Source: Cyclospora cayetanensis
Taxonomy: Eukaryota > Apicomplexa > Conoidasida > Eucoccidiorida > Eimeriidae
Direction: 5' to 3'
Length of the DNA: 64,000 nucleotides
NCBI RefSeq assembly: GCF_002999335.1
Contig: NW_020312125.1
Location: 124,001-188,000, forward strand
Shown here: positions 48,101 to 58,435 of the stretch, piece after piece
Position numbering within the stretch: the stretch's first letter is position 1
How the letters are laid out: each line of letters starts with the position of its first letter
Made by a program: the position numbers and the translations under genes
Notes under the pieces: generated by a model
What the model saw: only the letters and a program-made list of their open reading frames with translations
The model's database searches: none
What the model was told of the DNA's origin: nothing

Positions 48101-49400
48101 GGGCACCGCCAAGCATAAGTCCCCTGAAGCAGGGGAAAAGAAAGTCGCACAAGCCAAAGTACCCCTAAAGTCGAAGGCTCCTCCTGCAACTGAGGGAGGT
48201 GCTCGGGAGGGCGCAGAGACTCTCGCCCAGTTGGCTGAGCTACAGAAACAAATCAAGGAGAAGGATGCACAAATTGAGGCACACAAGGCCGAGATTGTCA
48301 GGCTCGGGGCTGCTACGGCGGCAGCTGGGGGTGAGGGTGCCCTTAGGAGTGAGCTGGCGAAGCGGGAGGAAGAGCTCAAGACGAAAACAGTGCAGTTAGA
48401 AAAGGCCACCGAAGAAGCTAAGGAGAACGAGAAGCTGATACAGGCAAAGGATGAAGAACTTAAGAAGTTGAAAGCCAAGTTGGAAGCCCTAGAAAAGGAA
48501 AAGGCGCAGGCAATTAGTGAGACCAACGCCCTAAAGAAACAGCTCGAAGAAGTACAAAAGGAACTAGAGCTCCTGAAGGGCGGAGGATCGGGCGCAACCG
48601 TACCGTCAGCAAAATCAAAAGACGTGGGAGAGGCGTCTCTGCCGGCTAAGGCTGTAAAGAGGGCCCCCAGCTTAACAAAACGGGCCGCCGGGCCTCCTTC
48701 TCCACCACAGAAGTCGGAAAGTCCAGTCGCGGCACCAGCAGCTGCAACTTCTGGGCAAACACCCGAGGTGGCAAAAAAGAAGCCAAAGGCTTCGACTCTA
48801 AAGGCACAAGACGCGACACCCAAAGCCCCAGCAGAAGAGGAAAAGAGTCCCACTGGCGCGGCCCCTACAGAGAGGCAGGGTGCTGCCGGTGAAGGCTTCG
48901 AAGCCGACAGTCTCTCTGCCAAGAAGACCACGAAGGCTGAAGATACTGAGGAAGAGAAGAAGCCGAAGAAGTCGTCCAAGGATAAAACTGGAGATACAAA
49001 GAAAAAGAAGAAGAAGGAAGTCGCATTTGATGAGGGGGCAGGCCCACCGTCGGACAAAGAGAGTGTCGCTCCCGCTGAGGAGGACGCCAAAAGTACCGCA
49101 GTGGCTACCTCAAATGTTGGGTGGGGCTTCGGTCTGTTTGATAATTCCGCCCCGTCGGCGCCTCCAGAGGACAACGAAAAAGAGCCACCAGCGGATTCAC
49201 AAGCTGCTGCCCGCCCTTCGCTTCTTTCACTGATTGTCGGGCCCGAACCCGCTGCGGAGCCTCCAAAAGAGCGCGATCTCCCTCCTTTGAGGCTCTCAGC
49301 AGTAGAAGGCGCTGATGATCAAAGCGATGACTCTTCCAGTGAGAGTGAAGCCGAAGGCGGAATCGCAGCGACGGTTGCAGGCTTCTTTTGGGGCGCATAA
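42126..49400 (+). CDS. Giant modular coiled-coil protein (single exon, 2424 aa)
   Basis: I do not recognise a named homologue. An in-frame TGA at 42120-42122 directly precedes the ATG (TGA GCT ATG), so the start is well supported, and the frame is intronless. After an N-terminal region of about 100 residues it is almost wholly Ala/Glu/Lys/Gln coiled coil broken by Pro/Ala/Lys linkers. Residues about 557-1620 contain five degenerate modules: a heptad helix of the type LEKEVDALKEQLLAGKE, a second helix of the type ALIKERDSLQEKILSLEKEL, then a basic linker. Three linkers contain the identical peptide AKDTKVPAPPKK. A second coiled-coil block spans about 1720-2160, and a Lys/Glu-rich tail ends in aromatic patches (LLSWFGGGG near 1918, GWGFGLFDN near 2332, GFFWGA at the C-terminus). 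There is no signal peptide or membrane segment. A cytoskeletal or centrosome/apical-complex scaffold is an inference from shape only. Confidence 0.93.
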   Translation: MEAPGSEAGPGPQEAPNVAIEAVTNASILPYFLQEVRRQDGEASLAVEHPGETVRRVVSTPYFGGSDGQPSLPNKPRALQQKSTPPAVLTLSPLKALKEVLGESPKGEWLAASLDSACQSSEALSLLNHMRALASRLFAENALLKSQAQLEGKPYHQGARPRHRRTPREQLVSNDEARRVRDITEENSYLKSFINADARVLQNAKLARIQKELQAALEKNQTLQEQAQKDRAIIAELELRSRAFADAYAWLTSHNRMIHARDAPTLVALWRKRVAATGAAGQGTLMPEFAEDLSAAYIAADSEEDTEATSEDGNEEGSQYTRQLAAALREAETTSEVRQAQTRARLAERRAEEAERLLVETRAQLKKPEKAASKAAANPPAPCSAALSNHEVKLEAALKESQLRAAAAERECTKLAEQLSKAQKAVDAAVLARKRAEQEKAQAMAEAEARMSAERAQFASELANMKAQHQTEIGKLNTAAKEAAELRLKLRDAQQQCADLRAELDTAKLETGGAQISKVASSRNLVSPAASDISTLTSERDTYKATALRLEMDIKRLKARLDEAAQLEKTVFALKEKLSAGEELKKAYENLQREASTLRGKLSEVHATEPQKGPRQQDLAKQAMEELARDKAAMTEKYEFLKKKVGELEEQLEQQRSENQMLKAGREDAYKVSQPEATQPSSKAGTPTPDEVAALIKERDSLQEKILSLEKELSDFRTSSSRGPAKEPVVAKPSAGGARAEVAKKSPPSGAAKAVAKDTKVPAPPKKVIPTEAVISSSDSFSAEAREKLEKEVDALKEQLLAGKEVQTAYEALQKEVESLRGQLKDAQALGQPKGPPPTAPASSSAGKTAPPLPGDHLALVEERDNLLQKVKALEAELTALKAQSSTLASAKQVLESKALPPPQRARPSKAGATAKPAPLAKGTVQEPSATAGDQAAAQEQEKLKEEIRALREQVAAGEELKMAHESLKREMERMQAENSALKKNEEASKALPPKVPQPVSKAAMPTPDEVAALIKERDTWKDRVEGLEKELSDIRTSSRSHAKEAPAAKTSANGTHAEVLKKPPTPMPKPGGTAVESGKAIGAEAGVEVPPADSVATPLSKSKSPVTKRPPGALPAKAGKALSPAATPPAEGSIPAAVAPAAPAESAVAAAAKADARKPPPPVTAKVVAKDTKVPAPPKKAPPVEAGAGTLDSSLEGEKAKVVAELEEELKALRPKAEAAAQLTQDIARLREQVAAGEVLKTAHEALEKEHELLKKQLCEMQDQSGSVSANGDRGKADSVPSANDLIAIQKERDDLKGQVARLETELAALRETSKAPEKAAPGSKEVSTAKSPGKVPPPASVKKTPLPPPKPGKAAADALGPKAVADEKGEQASPAPKLGRAASKTAIDTLPPKGSAGPAAAAKLAETAGASEASGTKPPLGGETLPPHKLGPPLGKKALPPKSGKAPLPAAVTSAAKEESASDEATAVCRAYSTAKQADKPSQDGTSGALSPSKPIAKDTKVPAPPKKASPVEAPSSGGGNFTLEAKTKLEKEIESLREKLADSEKLRVANGTLQKEVEALQGELNAIKTKAESGATEAASGASPAMVGEMDTLRKERNSLQERVAALEAELITLRAPRDETAAIPKTKARLPPKGKPAKEPLPSKVSQSPGEKERPDAKASEAPEPAATSPSAISAEGEAGGEQTGVGKAPREDTGAPVGPPDKANLLTEEVLSKSDAETDVGDSGAESHSEEERVATLKERLQRAKRRVRNLVVKCNALIEMEKERDSFRSRLESLQAKHDALRKAQMEARDKENASAAKSASDTVLPSSPSVSDTGSASLMETGMSAQSTSAQLDAASAAELTEKYDKLKVQRDKLYQSYKAQKERIAELEQQGIATQERLERAERLYHETQEELRIVTQPATQAEDAEPTGLLSWFGGGGTPTSKSPDEAKLRARLELMQQRLKNALADNESLSAKLAQLRTSPKGSPRETSGTAEAEGEPRQMPKGTAKHKSPEAGEKKVAQAKVPLKSKAPPATEGGAREGAETLAQLAELQKQIKEKDAQIEAHKAEIVRLGAATAAAGGEGALRSELAKREEELKTKTVQLEKATEEAKENEKLIQAKDEELKKLKAKLEALEKEKAQAISETNALKKQLEEVQKELELLKGGGSGATVPSAKSKDVGEASLPAKAVKRAPSLTKRAAGPPSPPQKSESPVAAPAAATSGQTPEVAKKKPKASTLKAQDATPKAPAEEEKSPTGAAPTERQGAAGEGFEADSLSAKKTTKAEDTEEEKKPKKSSKDKTGDTKKKKKKEVAFDEGAGPPSDKESVAPAEEDAKSTAVATSNVGWGFGLFDNSAPSAPPEDNEKEPPADSQAAARPSLLSLIVGPEPAAEPPKERDLPPLRLSAVEGADDQSDDSSSESEAEGGIAATVAGFFWGA
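43800..46995 (+). repeat. Five degenerate coiled-coil plus linker modules
   Basis: Module starts are near 43800, 44479, 44941, 45720 and 46711. Each has an A helix (LxKExxxLREQLAAGEELKxAxExLxKE-like) and a B helix (xIKERDxLxxxVxxLExEL-like). The B helices of modules 1 and 3 (44179 and 45148 onward) are very similar at the DNA level over about 60 nt, which suggests a fairly recent internal duplication or conversion; the others have diverged more. Confidence 0.85.
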
Positions 49401-51091
49401 GAGCGGGCAGCTCAAAGGAGCCTAGGTGGATCTCATACGCAGTGCTCTCTTTGCGCGTTCACACAGGTACAAAAATGTAAGGCTCAATGATGTCAGGGCG
49501 TGTCTTTCTCTGTGTTCCGTTTGGGCAACGCTGGATCCTAAATAGATACCGCCGCATGTGTTCCTTCAGCAGGCTCTGCTGTATCGTATCTCGTCACGAC
49601 ACTGTTTCCCCTACTTGAGCTGTCTGGGCAATAGCCAAAAGGGCACGCTGTGCTTCGCACTAGCGTAGGCCCCCTTTTATATCTGTGCAGTGCAATAGGG
49701 TTAAGCAGCTGCACTGTTTCCTTGTTGCAGGTCCGTCATAGGGACCACATTTACCGCGTACAACTATACCATCTATTTTTCCACTGCCACTCGACTTTTG
49801 GCTATATGTTGGCTGGGGTAGTTTGCTCCCTGCGCAGTGTAGGGCCTTCGAGGGTACTTAAAACTCTAAGCTGCCTTCGCGCGTGGCGCTATAGTTCCTC
49901 TGCTAGGCGTGACGGGGGGGGAACTTTTGTGCACCATTTTAAATAACGAACCTGTCCACCGCTGAAGTTGATATCGCATAGATGTCCATAGGTGCTCACG
50001 TTTGCCCACCGGCGCTACAGATCGCATACAGGGTGGTAGACTGATTTGCTCGAATAAATCGTGAAAACCAAGCTAGCTCACTGTTGGTAGCCGAGCTGCT
50101 TGTCCAGCGGTAGGGTGGTCGGTGCTGGATAGCTGCTTTAGCAGTGGTTGTTGCCGGAGCCACAAGAAGTCGAATGCAGTCCACCGGTCAAGTGCCCTGT
50201 TATATACAACAATTTGCAAGCAAACTTACACGAGCTGACATACTCGTAGTGTCTGGCACTTCCACCAAACGCTGCTGATGAGTCAGGAGGCAAAGCACCT
50301 CGTCCTCTGCTGGTCGGCACCATCCCTGCGAAGGAAACTTGCCTAGAGGCCGGGGACAACGGGAATTTTTGGATGCAGCAAAAAACTCCTCCACCTCCTG
50401 GTTCCGACTGAAACACGATGAAGGAATGGAAGCAGTGCGGCGGCCTTCGAAGACGCGGGCACGAGGAGTTGGCCGGACGCGGCTTTTTCTGCAGTCTTGG
50501 GGAGGTACTGAGGTCCCCAAGAGTGCGGTGGGAATATGAACAAAAAAGCTTCCCTCTGCCCCCATGGAAAAGCCCTCTATATTCTAAGGGCCACAGCAGA
50601 CTAGGGCGGTGCACTCCAGGAGGTGAGCCTGAGGGGCGAAGCCTTGTACTGTGCATTCGCGCCATCAATAAGAGCAGTTGGGCGACACCTTAGTCAGGAA
50701 GCCCATGGACAGCCCTCGCAACACACACTAACTGTCGTGGCCTCCCAGATTAGTGATGTGGAGGTGAGTGCCCGCACTGAAACTGTACGTTCAACCTACT
50801 AGAACAAAGAAGCAGTTGGGTATGGTGGCCTTTTAGCTGGCTCGCATGGATACAATGGCGATGAGAGAGGAAGACCGGGGAGGCGACAGTTGTCTTCATG
50901 GCGAAACGAGCCTCCCGCCTTAATTAACACACCACATGGTAGCCCATGCATGCCCCGAAAGGTCACACTCTATCCTGTAATCAGTTCTTTTCCCAATACA
51001 TGAACGCCAGTTCTCACGGAGCTGTATCCTTCCTGCTCGGGTTTCGCCCATCCTCTCAGGTGGAGGAAGCAAAAGGAAATACAGAAGCTGC
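49401..51091. other. Convergent intergenic region
   Basis: Lies between the coiled-coil gene (+) and the PPR gene (-). Minus-strand open frames at 50668-50138 (one ending at a CGT|GTAAGT donor near 50230) could be additional 3' exons of the PPR gene or another small gene. I could not connect them with confidence. Confidence 0.4.
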
Positions 51092-54000
51092 CTAGGAGCC
51101 TACCTCTAGAAAATTGTTTTCATCGATGTACAACTCCGCTGCATGCGGAAGTGTACCTGGTAATACGGGTGGTGGCACAGCGGAGAAGCCATATCCAGCT
51201 GGAGGAGGCGTTGTTCCCATGGGCGACAACCCCCAGAAGTAGCCAGATTCACTGGATTCTCCAAGTCCATACAAATCCGCGGGAAGGGGGGCTGCAGCAT
51301 CCACCGTTTGCAAGCAGTAACATGTCGTTCTCCCAAAAAGCGTCTTTCTCACCTTAGCTGAGTAATACGTTCGTGCTTGCCAGGAAAGTGCCCCCACCTG
51401 CCGCTATTTAAAGACTGTCTACATGCACTTACAAGGTAGCTTAAGTCCCTCCAAAGGAAGATTCCCCTCAGTCAAGTACGGTGAGAGTCTCAGACTTGGG
51501 GAAGCATTCTGTGCAATGGCCGTGTTGCGGGTCATAGACAGGGCTGCGCTTCCCCCCTTGCTTCCAAACGGCGCGCAGCCAGTGGTTGGCACGGGCATCT
51601 GCGGCACAGGGTCTTCTCCTGACAAGCTCACATTGGGATGAAGCTGTCCTAGAGGATGCGCGGCACTGGACCGCTGGCTGTCGCGTTCCCGCTGCAATGG
51701 GTATGAAGTTTGAGAAATTGTAGTTGAGGGATACAGCTGAGCCTTGGGTTCCGAGCACCGCTCCTGGCTGACAGTTGTGCAATCCTGTACGTTCTGGTGA
51801 GGCGCGTTCGGATAGAATGTTAGATAGCCTTCTGGCTGGCCGCCCACATCAGGGAACGCGTATCCCTCCTTTGCCCCCCTATAACCACTTCGGCGTGCTT
51901 CCCTACTTCTTATGGAAGTCCAGCGACGGTGACCCATTGGCGCTTCCTGTGAGCGGGCGTTGACTGGGGGGAGGCCTCCACGAGGCCACGTCAATCGCTC
52001 GCCGCGTGCGGCGGTCCTCGCCAAAGCGCGTGCCTCGCGGCTGGCTGGATGGGGCGGAGAGATGGACCCCGCACGATTGGAGGTAACCACATGGGATGCT
52101 TTCCGCTCGCCAAAACCTTCGTCCGTAAGCAGAGATTGTGCTGTGGCGCTGCTCATCAGGCCTACTGACACGGCGGTATCCAGCACAAGAGCGCATTCCT
52201 GCAAGAAAAACAAGCCATCGGAAGAGGCGTAACCATAAAAAAATCCGGTGTACTCACAGGAAGAACCTCATTCATTAAAGCGCCCTCCGGCAGCAGCCCG
52301 TTTCCAGCGGCCTGCGATACGCATCCGGAGAAGGGGGCAGGTCTCAAGTGCCACCCAGAAATTCCTCGGTGGCTCCTCTCACCTTATGCATGTGTTGATC
52401 CCTAAGATGATACGCCAGAAGGCGCACAGTCTTCTCATCAATTGCGGGCAGGCCCTGCTTACGGCTAGACCCGCTCCCGCCTTGGCGTCCCCGCTGGGCA
52501 TGGCGGCCTTGAGCTTTGGAATTTACGTCACGCAGACTCTCCAGAGCCTGCGCCACATCAGCGAGCAGTCAAACCCCAAACAGCTAGTTGCACCTCAAGC
52601 ACAGTGGACTCATAACCGAAACTGCAGCCAAAAAACGCCAGTGCAGACGCCATCGTGAAGACTTGCCCAAGACCTGAGGGTGCCTGAGGGACATTTTCCT
52701 TAGAAATCGCCCAGTATGAGTTCAGATAATATAGCGGCCTTCTGCTACACGGACTCTTCGCTTGGAAGGAAAAGCAACTTGGCCACTGCCTTCACCGTGA
52801 ACGGCAGAAGGCGTGATGCATAGTTACATACACGTGCACACGCAGAGGCATGCGCCCACTGACAATGACGAGCGCAGGGCCTTTTCACTCACATTCAGCA
52901 CGACCTCTACGGCCTGTGCGTGCATACGACCCTTGAGACATCCAAAAACAATTGTGCTAACAGTTTTGCTGTCGGCTGTTACGCCTTCGCGCCGCATATT
53001 TTGCAGGACGTCGTACGCCGCCCGGTACTGCGCACATAAGGAAAAAAAGAAGGCACAGAACGCTGTGCAAAGAAAGAACGGCGTCCCCTATGCAGCCCAA
53101 TGAGGCACGTTCAAACGCCCGCCAAGCATCCTCTTCAAGAGAGGGACAGCGGGCACAAGAAACTCACCTGCCGGTTCTCTATGCAGGCGGCCATGAGGCA
53201 AGTATACACGTGAGCATTAAGCTTGAAGTCATACATCTTTGGGAGCTGCTTGACGAGCTCAAACGCAACTGGCAGCTGCCGCATGCGGCCGTGCAACTTG
53301 ATCAAGATGCTAAGCGTAAAGTTCGAGGGCTTTATCTGCCGAGCCTGCATCTCTCGCCAAAGCTCCAAACAAAGGGAGGAACGCTGCACCACACGCAGGC
53401 AGTTACAGAATGTTCAGCCATAGTGAAGGGCGGAGTCTATACACACACGCGAGGAGCATCGACCATAGCCCTCTTGAGAAGGCAAGAAGAGCCCTATTTC
53501 GAGCATCGGTAGTAAGCTCAAGACAGGGCATACAACCCGCCCAAGAGCCTAGTCTGCGTCATGCAGCCACCCGCAGCAGCCTCCGTCTTGAATGCACCGG
53601 CCCGTAAGAAACTTACTCCAGCGCGGACACAGCCATCAAGAAGGGAATTGTAAAGGACCCCATCGGGGCTGATGCTTTTCTGCTTCATGGCCTTGAGCAG
53701 CAGGAGGCCTTTGTCCATCTGCCCGTGGGCGCAATAGCCTTTAATGATGGTGCTGAAGGTAATCAAGTCCGGCTGGACGCCTGCGAGATCCCAACACAGG
53801 ATACGACACAGGCTGGCTCGCACGGCTCGTGTTCCCTAGAGAATGGGGGAGCAACGCAACTCTGCGGGGAGGGCGGGGGGGTGGAGGGAGATGCAGAAAG
53901 GGAGAGGGGGGCAGGCAAAGACAGCGATTCCAGCAGAGTGACGAGCTAAGCTCTTTTTCACGCTCCGAACCATTCCATGCCCGCCTTTCCACCTCAACCC

Positions 54001-55760
54001 CTCACCCCCGGCCCCTGCCGCACTGCGTGGGGTAACTGCATTCTAAAAACACGCAATCAGACTCCCTAGCAACGACAAGGAATTCCACACGCCCTTTGTC
54101 GAGGCCTCACCTTTTTTAAGCATGTCGTCTAAAAGGGCGGCTGCACGGTCCATGGCCCCGACGCGGGCACACACGTCAAGAAGGGAGTTGTACGTTACTG
54201 TGTTCACCTCTACGCCGAAAGTCGCCATTTCCTCGAAAAGGCTGAGCGCCTGGTCGAGCTGAAAGCCGATGCGCAGCAACCAGAAAGGGGTAATAAACCC
54301 TTTACAGCCCTCCTTCAGGCCCCCCCCGCATACCCCCCTTTAAGCCGCCCCTGTCTCCTCGTGCCTTTCTCCTCTACCGCCGTTCCTCAAAAGCTCTAGC
54401 AACCCCTTGGCGCCAGCATCTAGAAAAGTAAGCCACCGCAAGAGGCGGCTGAAAGCTCACCTGTTTGCTTTGGGCACAGCCCTTGATGAGCGTAGAATAC
54501 ATCACTGTATTGGGTCTGATAGCTTCATTCGAGGCTTTCATATCCGCAAGAAGCTTCAATGCCAAATCCAACGCGCCGTTGCTCACAAGGGCGTCTAAAA
54601 TGCATCCATACGAGACGGCGTTCGGCTTAAGACCTATAGCACCACCACAGAGAGACAAGGTTCCCCCCGCACACACACAGAGGATTTACTGGCCATCCAC
54701 CTGAAACAGCCCAGACTAGATAGATATTCCCTGCACGCACTACCGCTTTCGCGCCTGCTGCATGGCTGAGAAGATGCTGGAACGGCCCCTGTCGATTCGA
54801 ACCCCCCCGCTGTTGAGGCTTCAAGGGCACCCCTACGAGAGGGCGTGCAAGGTAAAGGAAACTCGGCTTGCCTTCAGTATTCACCATTTCCTGCCAGATC
54901 TCCCAACACCGCCGGACTTTGCCAAGTCGGCCGAGCTGCCGGAGCAGCAAGCCAAGTCTGTATACCTGGTCACTGGTATCGCTGCCTCGTGCCTTGCCTG
55001 TTGTAGCTGGAACGGATGCGCTAGGCTTGTAGGGATTGCACGCGCATCCGCCGCGTTGCTGCAAAGCCTCATGGCCACGAAGCAGCCCGACGTCTTTGAT
55101 CTCGTTGCTTTTTCCCGATGGACTCCGTGGCATCTCTTCGGAGACCCCAGTGGGTTGTGGCCTATGGCTCCCAGGATCGCGTTGCTCCACTGCTTGCGGA
55201 TGCAGCTGCCGGGTTTCTTCCTTCGCGCACTCCTGGTGGAATGCCGTCTGCGCTTCTTCCTCACCGGCGGGTGCCTCGCAGCTTCGCAAGTCCAGCTGGT
55301 GCATGTGAGCCGCCAAGACGGTAACGTCTACAGTCACCCGCACGTGTGGCAGCGCATCGCCTACCGGCTCTCAAAGCACTTCTTGCATTGTGGGGAAGGC
55401 TACAGGGGGCTCTGGCAGCAGGCTGTGCGGCTGCTTACCTGGAAGAAATGTGGCGTCGAAGCACGTCGAACCGGGGGCATCAGCGGAGCACCCCGCACCG
55501 TCGGTGGCTGTTGTTGCAGAGCTACTGCGCTCACTCGCAATTGTATCCGTGAGCGTCGTTCCCAAATCCTGCACTGGGGAGGCTTCAGAAACGGAAAGGG
55601 TCCCCATGTTAAAGGGGTTCAATTCAATCTCCGGCGATTCGGCGGAGGCTTGGCACAACTGTACAGGCGCAGTGGCGAGCTTGCCGGGTGTGGCCTCTTT
55701 GGCCTGAATTGTCTCGAGGATGTCGCATTTGCCAGGACACACACGGACTGCTGCGGACAT
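51092..55760 (-). CDS. Pentatricopeptide-repeat RNA-binding protein (11 exons, about 932 aa)
   Basis: P-type PPR protein, presumably binding a specific organellar (mitochondrial or apicoplast) transcript. Exons: 55760-55439, 55327-54872, 54633-54461, 54258-54111, 53780-53617, 53383-53168, 53027-52893, 52547-52383, 52311-52258, 52198-51433 and 51291-51092. After joining, motif starts recur every 35-37 residues (AVSYGCILDA, TVMYSTLIKG, TVTYNSLLDV, LITFSTIIKG, GVLYNSLLDG, NFTLSILIKL, AHVYTCLMAA), with the joins falling inside motifs, which strongly supports the splicing. The N-terminal 200 residues are low-complexity with no clear targeting peptide. After the repeats comes a non-repeat region (DEKTVRLLAYHLRDQHMHK) and a Ser/Pro-rich tail. 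Intron 2 is GC-AG. The start (first ATG after an open stretch) and the 3' end (a GTAGGC donor overlaps the last codons) are uncertain. An extra 30-codon exon at 52683-52594 is possible but would leave a 46-nt intron. Confidence 0.88.
54634..54871 (-). other. GC-AG intron inside a PPR motif
   Basis: The donor GAAG|GCAAGC (GC at 54871-54870, minus strand) and the acceptor GCTATAG before 54633 are the only pair that keeps frame. The join reads EMVNTEG-LKPNAVSY and restores the normal PPR spacing. The nearby ATG|GTGAAT donor is in the wrong phase. Confidence 0.8.
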
Positions 55761-58435
55761 CGGCGGAGGAGGGGCTAAGGCCACGCAAGCGAGGGGGTGT
55801 CTTCATATAGGCAGAGAACACGGGGAGGGGCACGACGGAAGGGGGTGTTTGGGCGAAATTTACGCAGTGCAGAGACAACTCAGCAAGGCAGAATTGCTCT
55901 ATAGGAGCGCCTGAAAGAGAAGAAGGAACTTGTGCAGCTGCAGCCCCCTTCGCCTTCACAGAGAAACACTCTGTAGTGGAGGTCGACTCGACCCCGAGTT
56001 CGGTGGCAACCGCAGCACCGAGGGCTCTGTCTCCTACGCGCGGCAGTCATTCCACACAAAGCAAAAGAAGAATCGCAGACAAACATCGAAGGGGCTTGAA
56101 GCATCAACAACTTATCCCCAGCCCTATGACGAGGGAAGTAGCAGGGCGCTGCTCCAGGCGGCCTGCAGTGGGGGAGCGGGGTGGGAGGCCTGGACCTCGC
56201 AATCTCCCTTCTGCGCACTAAGATGCCATGAGAAATAGCCCTGGCAAATCTCTACAAGATATAAGCTAAAATGTACTTACGCACTGGCCACTCGGTTTCT
56301 ATACGAGTGCTGAAGCCCACAATGATTTACTTACGGACACAAGGCACCCCGCTCTCCACGAAAACTAGCAGCCAAGGGGCCCCCTAAATACATTCAACTA
56401 GGGCCAGAAACAAGAAGCTGTGAGATTTTTTTTAGGGCTTAAGGGTTCGACTATCCATAAAAATGTCTTCTGTGCAGTAACTCGGATAGCTCTGCCGACG
56501 GCATGCACCAGGAACCAGCTCAGCCGCCCGTCTAGTGCAATACGATCTAGTATTATGTAGCGTACACCCGTAGTTTCTTTAGTTGGAACCACATAACATA
56601 TATAGGGGGTACCTTGGGGAGGATCAGCCGCAGGGTTCGCCTGCTGCTCTAAGGTACAATCAAAATGCAACTATGGCGGTCAGCGCTGTACGCTACCACT
56701 GTACCTAACCAAAGGCTATACATGGGCGCTTCTGCCGCACTAGGTCTATTTTCTCAAGAATTAAAAGAACTGAGTTCTCATTGTGGTTGGTCGTGTACGC
56801 TATTTGTTACAGTGTAAGGTTGGCAGACAGGCTCCAGAACCTCGGGGTGTATGCATGTGGGCCTTGGTGGCGAGTTGCCCTGTGCAGCAGGGTGAGAGGG
56901 CTGAAAAAGCCCAGAGCCTGCATTGAGGCTTCCGTCTGCTGTCCCGGCCTCGTCCCCTATTCTGGAACCCTGGGGGAGGCCTCAAGGAGGGCGGGAGTCC
57001 CTTTCGGGCAGGCAGAGGCAAGGGGGCGGGAAAGGGGGCAGTCCAGGTAACGCTCTGTCTAATGTTCTGTAGCAGAAAACATCACTCCGAAATCAACACA
57101 AAATTAGCAAACTTCATGGGGAATCTGCTCAAGAGCCTCCTTCGTCTTCTTGCCTGCGAACCTCGGGGCTCCAACATTTTGGGGAGAAGACCGCTGGGAT
57201 GCCAGCTTTTGCAACCTCTCCGCACTCAGAGCTAAATGTCCCTAGCCTTTAATGCATATGCACACAGTGTAAATGGTCAAACTGAGCGTACACTAGATTG
57301 AATAAACTACACGGCAATTTAGTGTCAATGACCAAGCCTTGACACAATAACCTCTACGACGACCGAAAGTGCTCTAAAATGCTACTTAGCGCACTGCGCT
57401 TAACTCTGCACAAGGAGTTGTGCTGGGCTTGGGATGTAGAACCTCTCTATGGAGGCCCCTGTTTGAAGCGCTAAAGGCACCGCATACTGCGTTGTAGTGC
57501 GCTTTAACGTTTTCTTGGACGAAAGCCCAGATACTTTAAACGATATAGCTGCCCGAAACTCACGCTGTTTATCCTACCCTACGAGGTGGGGGCAAGAGAG
57601 GCGAACAGCTTTTCGTGAAAACGTGGAGGAGACTATTGCCGTCTTATAGGCCCTATGAGCGGCCCTCAGCATCAGGTGAATGAGGACTTCTGACTAGCGC
57701 TGCCTGGAGAAGCCCATGCAGTACCAGTGTCCGCCAGCTGCTGCCTATCGATACATGTGATTGTAATCCCTAATGAACTGTCTGAGCCAAGCCTCTCGTT
57801 TCGCAGCCCAGCGTACATGTGTCGGCTCTAATCCTCCAAACTACACAGGTGCCTGACACTAGGAAGCTACACCTGCTGCACACCAACGAATGCAGTTCAG
57901 AACCGCTCAAGGTGTGAGAATGGAGCTGGGCCCTTCACTGCGTATTGCAGGAGGCAGGCCAGCACAGGCACAACTTCTCTAACGGTGTACTGAGGTGTTT
58001 TCGCGGCTGGCAAATTAAGGCCCGTATGTGGGACGCCCCTAACTAGCCCAAACAGAAGTCCCCTAATAGTTCTGTTTCTGTGATGGTGCTGGCTCCCGTT
58101 CTAGTCCGTAGGGCTTGCGTTAGATACTTATGGGATAACAGAGCGCAGCACCAGCCTAGGAATACAAACACCCCAACGATACCCGCACCGCACGCAGCTG
58201 AAGACGGCTGCTTCCTAGTATGCGTACAGTGGGGGCACCTCGGGGGGCTCATCAGCGCAGTGCTGTAATGCTGAGTTCCCCTCTGTTGCTGAACTACTAC
58301 TCTATTTATCAGTCCTTGAGACCACGCCTCTCAAACAGAGAAAGACAATTCTCACCGCAGAGCCCTCCAACCTCCCATCTCAAAACAGCATATCTAAGCT
58401 GTCTCCATCCAGTGAAGTGCAGAACAACGAGGCTC
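55761..58435. other. Intergenic region between two minus-strand genes
   Basis: Lies downstream of the ArfGAP gene and upstream of the PPR gene. It should contain the PPR promoter and may hold a 5' exon of that gene. Open frames here (for example 56670-56398 -, 57050-56781 +) have no recognisable pattern. No repeat or RNA was supported. Confidence 0.45.

Noticed and set aside
48089..49174. 361-codon minus-strand open frame and several others (45293-46693) opposite the coiled-coil gene
   Set aside because: They are shadows of the strongly biased codons of the sense gene, and their Ser/Phe/Ala-rich product is what reversed Lys/Glu/Ala codons give.
52594..52683. Extra 30-codon exon in the PPR gene
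   Set aside because: Phase fits, but it would leave a 46-nt intron with a poor donor, and direct joining of the neighbouring exons gives a better protein.
54790..54812. T-loop-like ATTCGAACCCC sequence
   Set aside because: No tRNA arms around it; it lies in a PPR intron.
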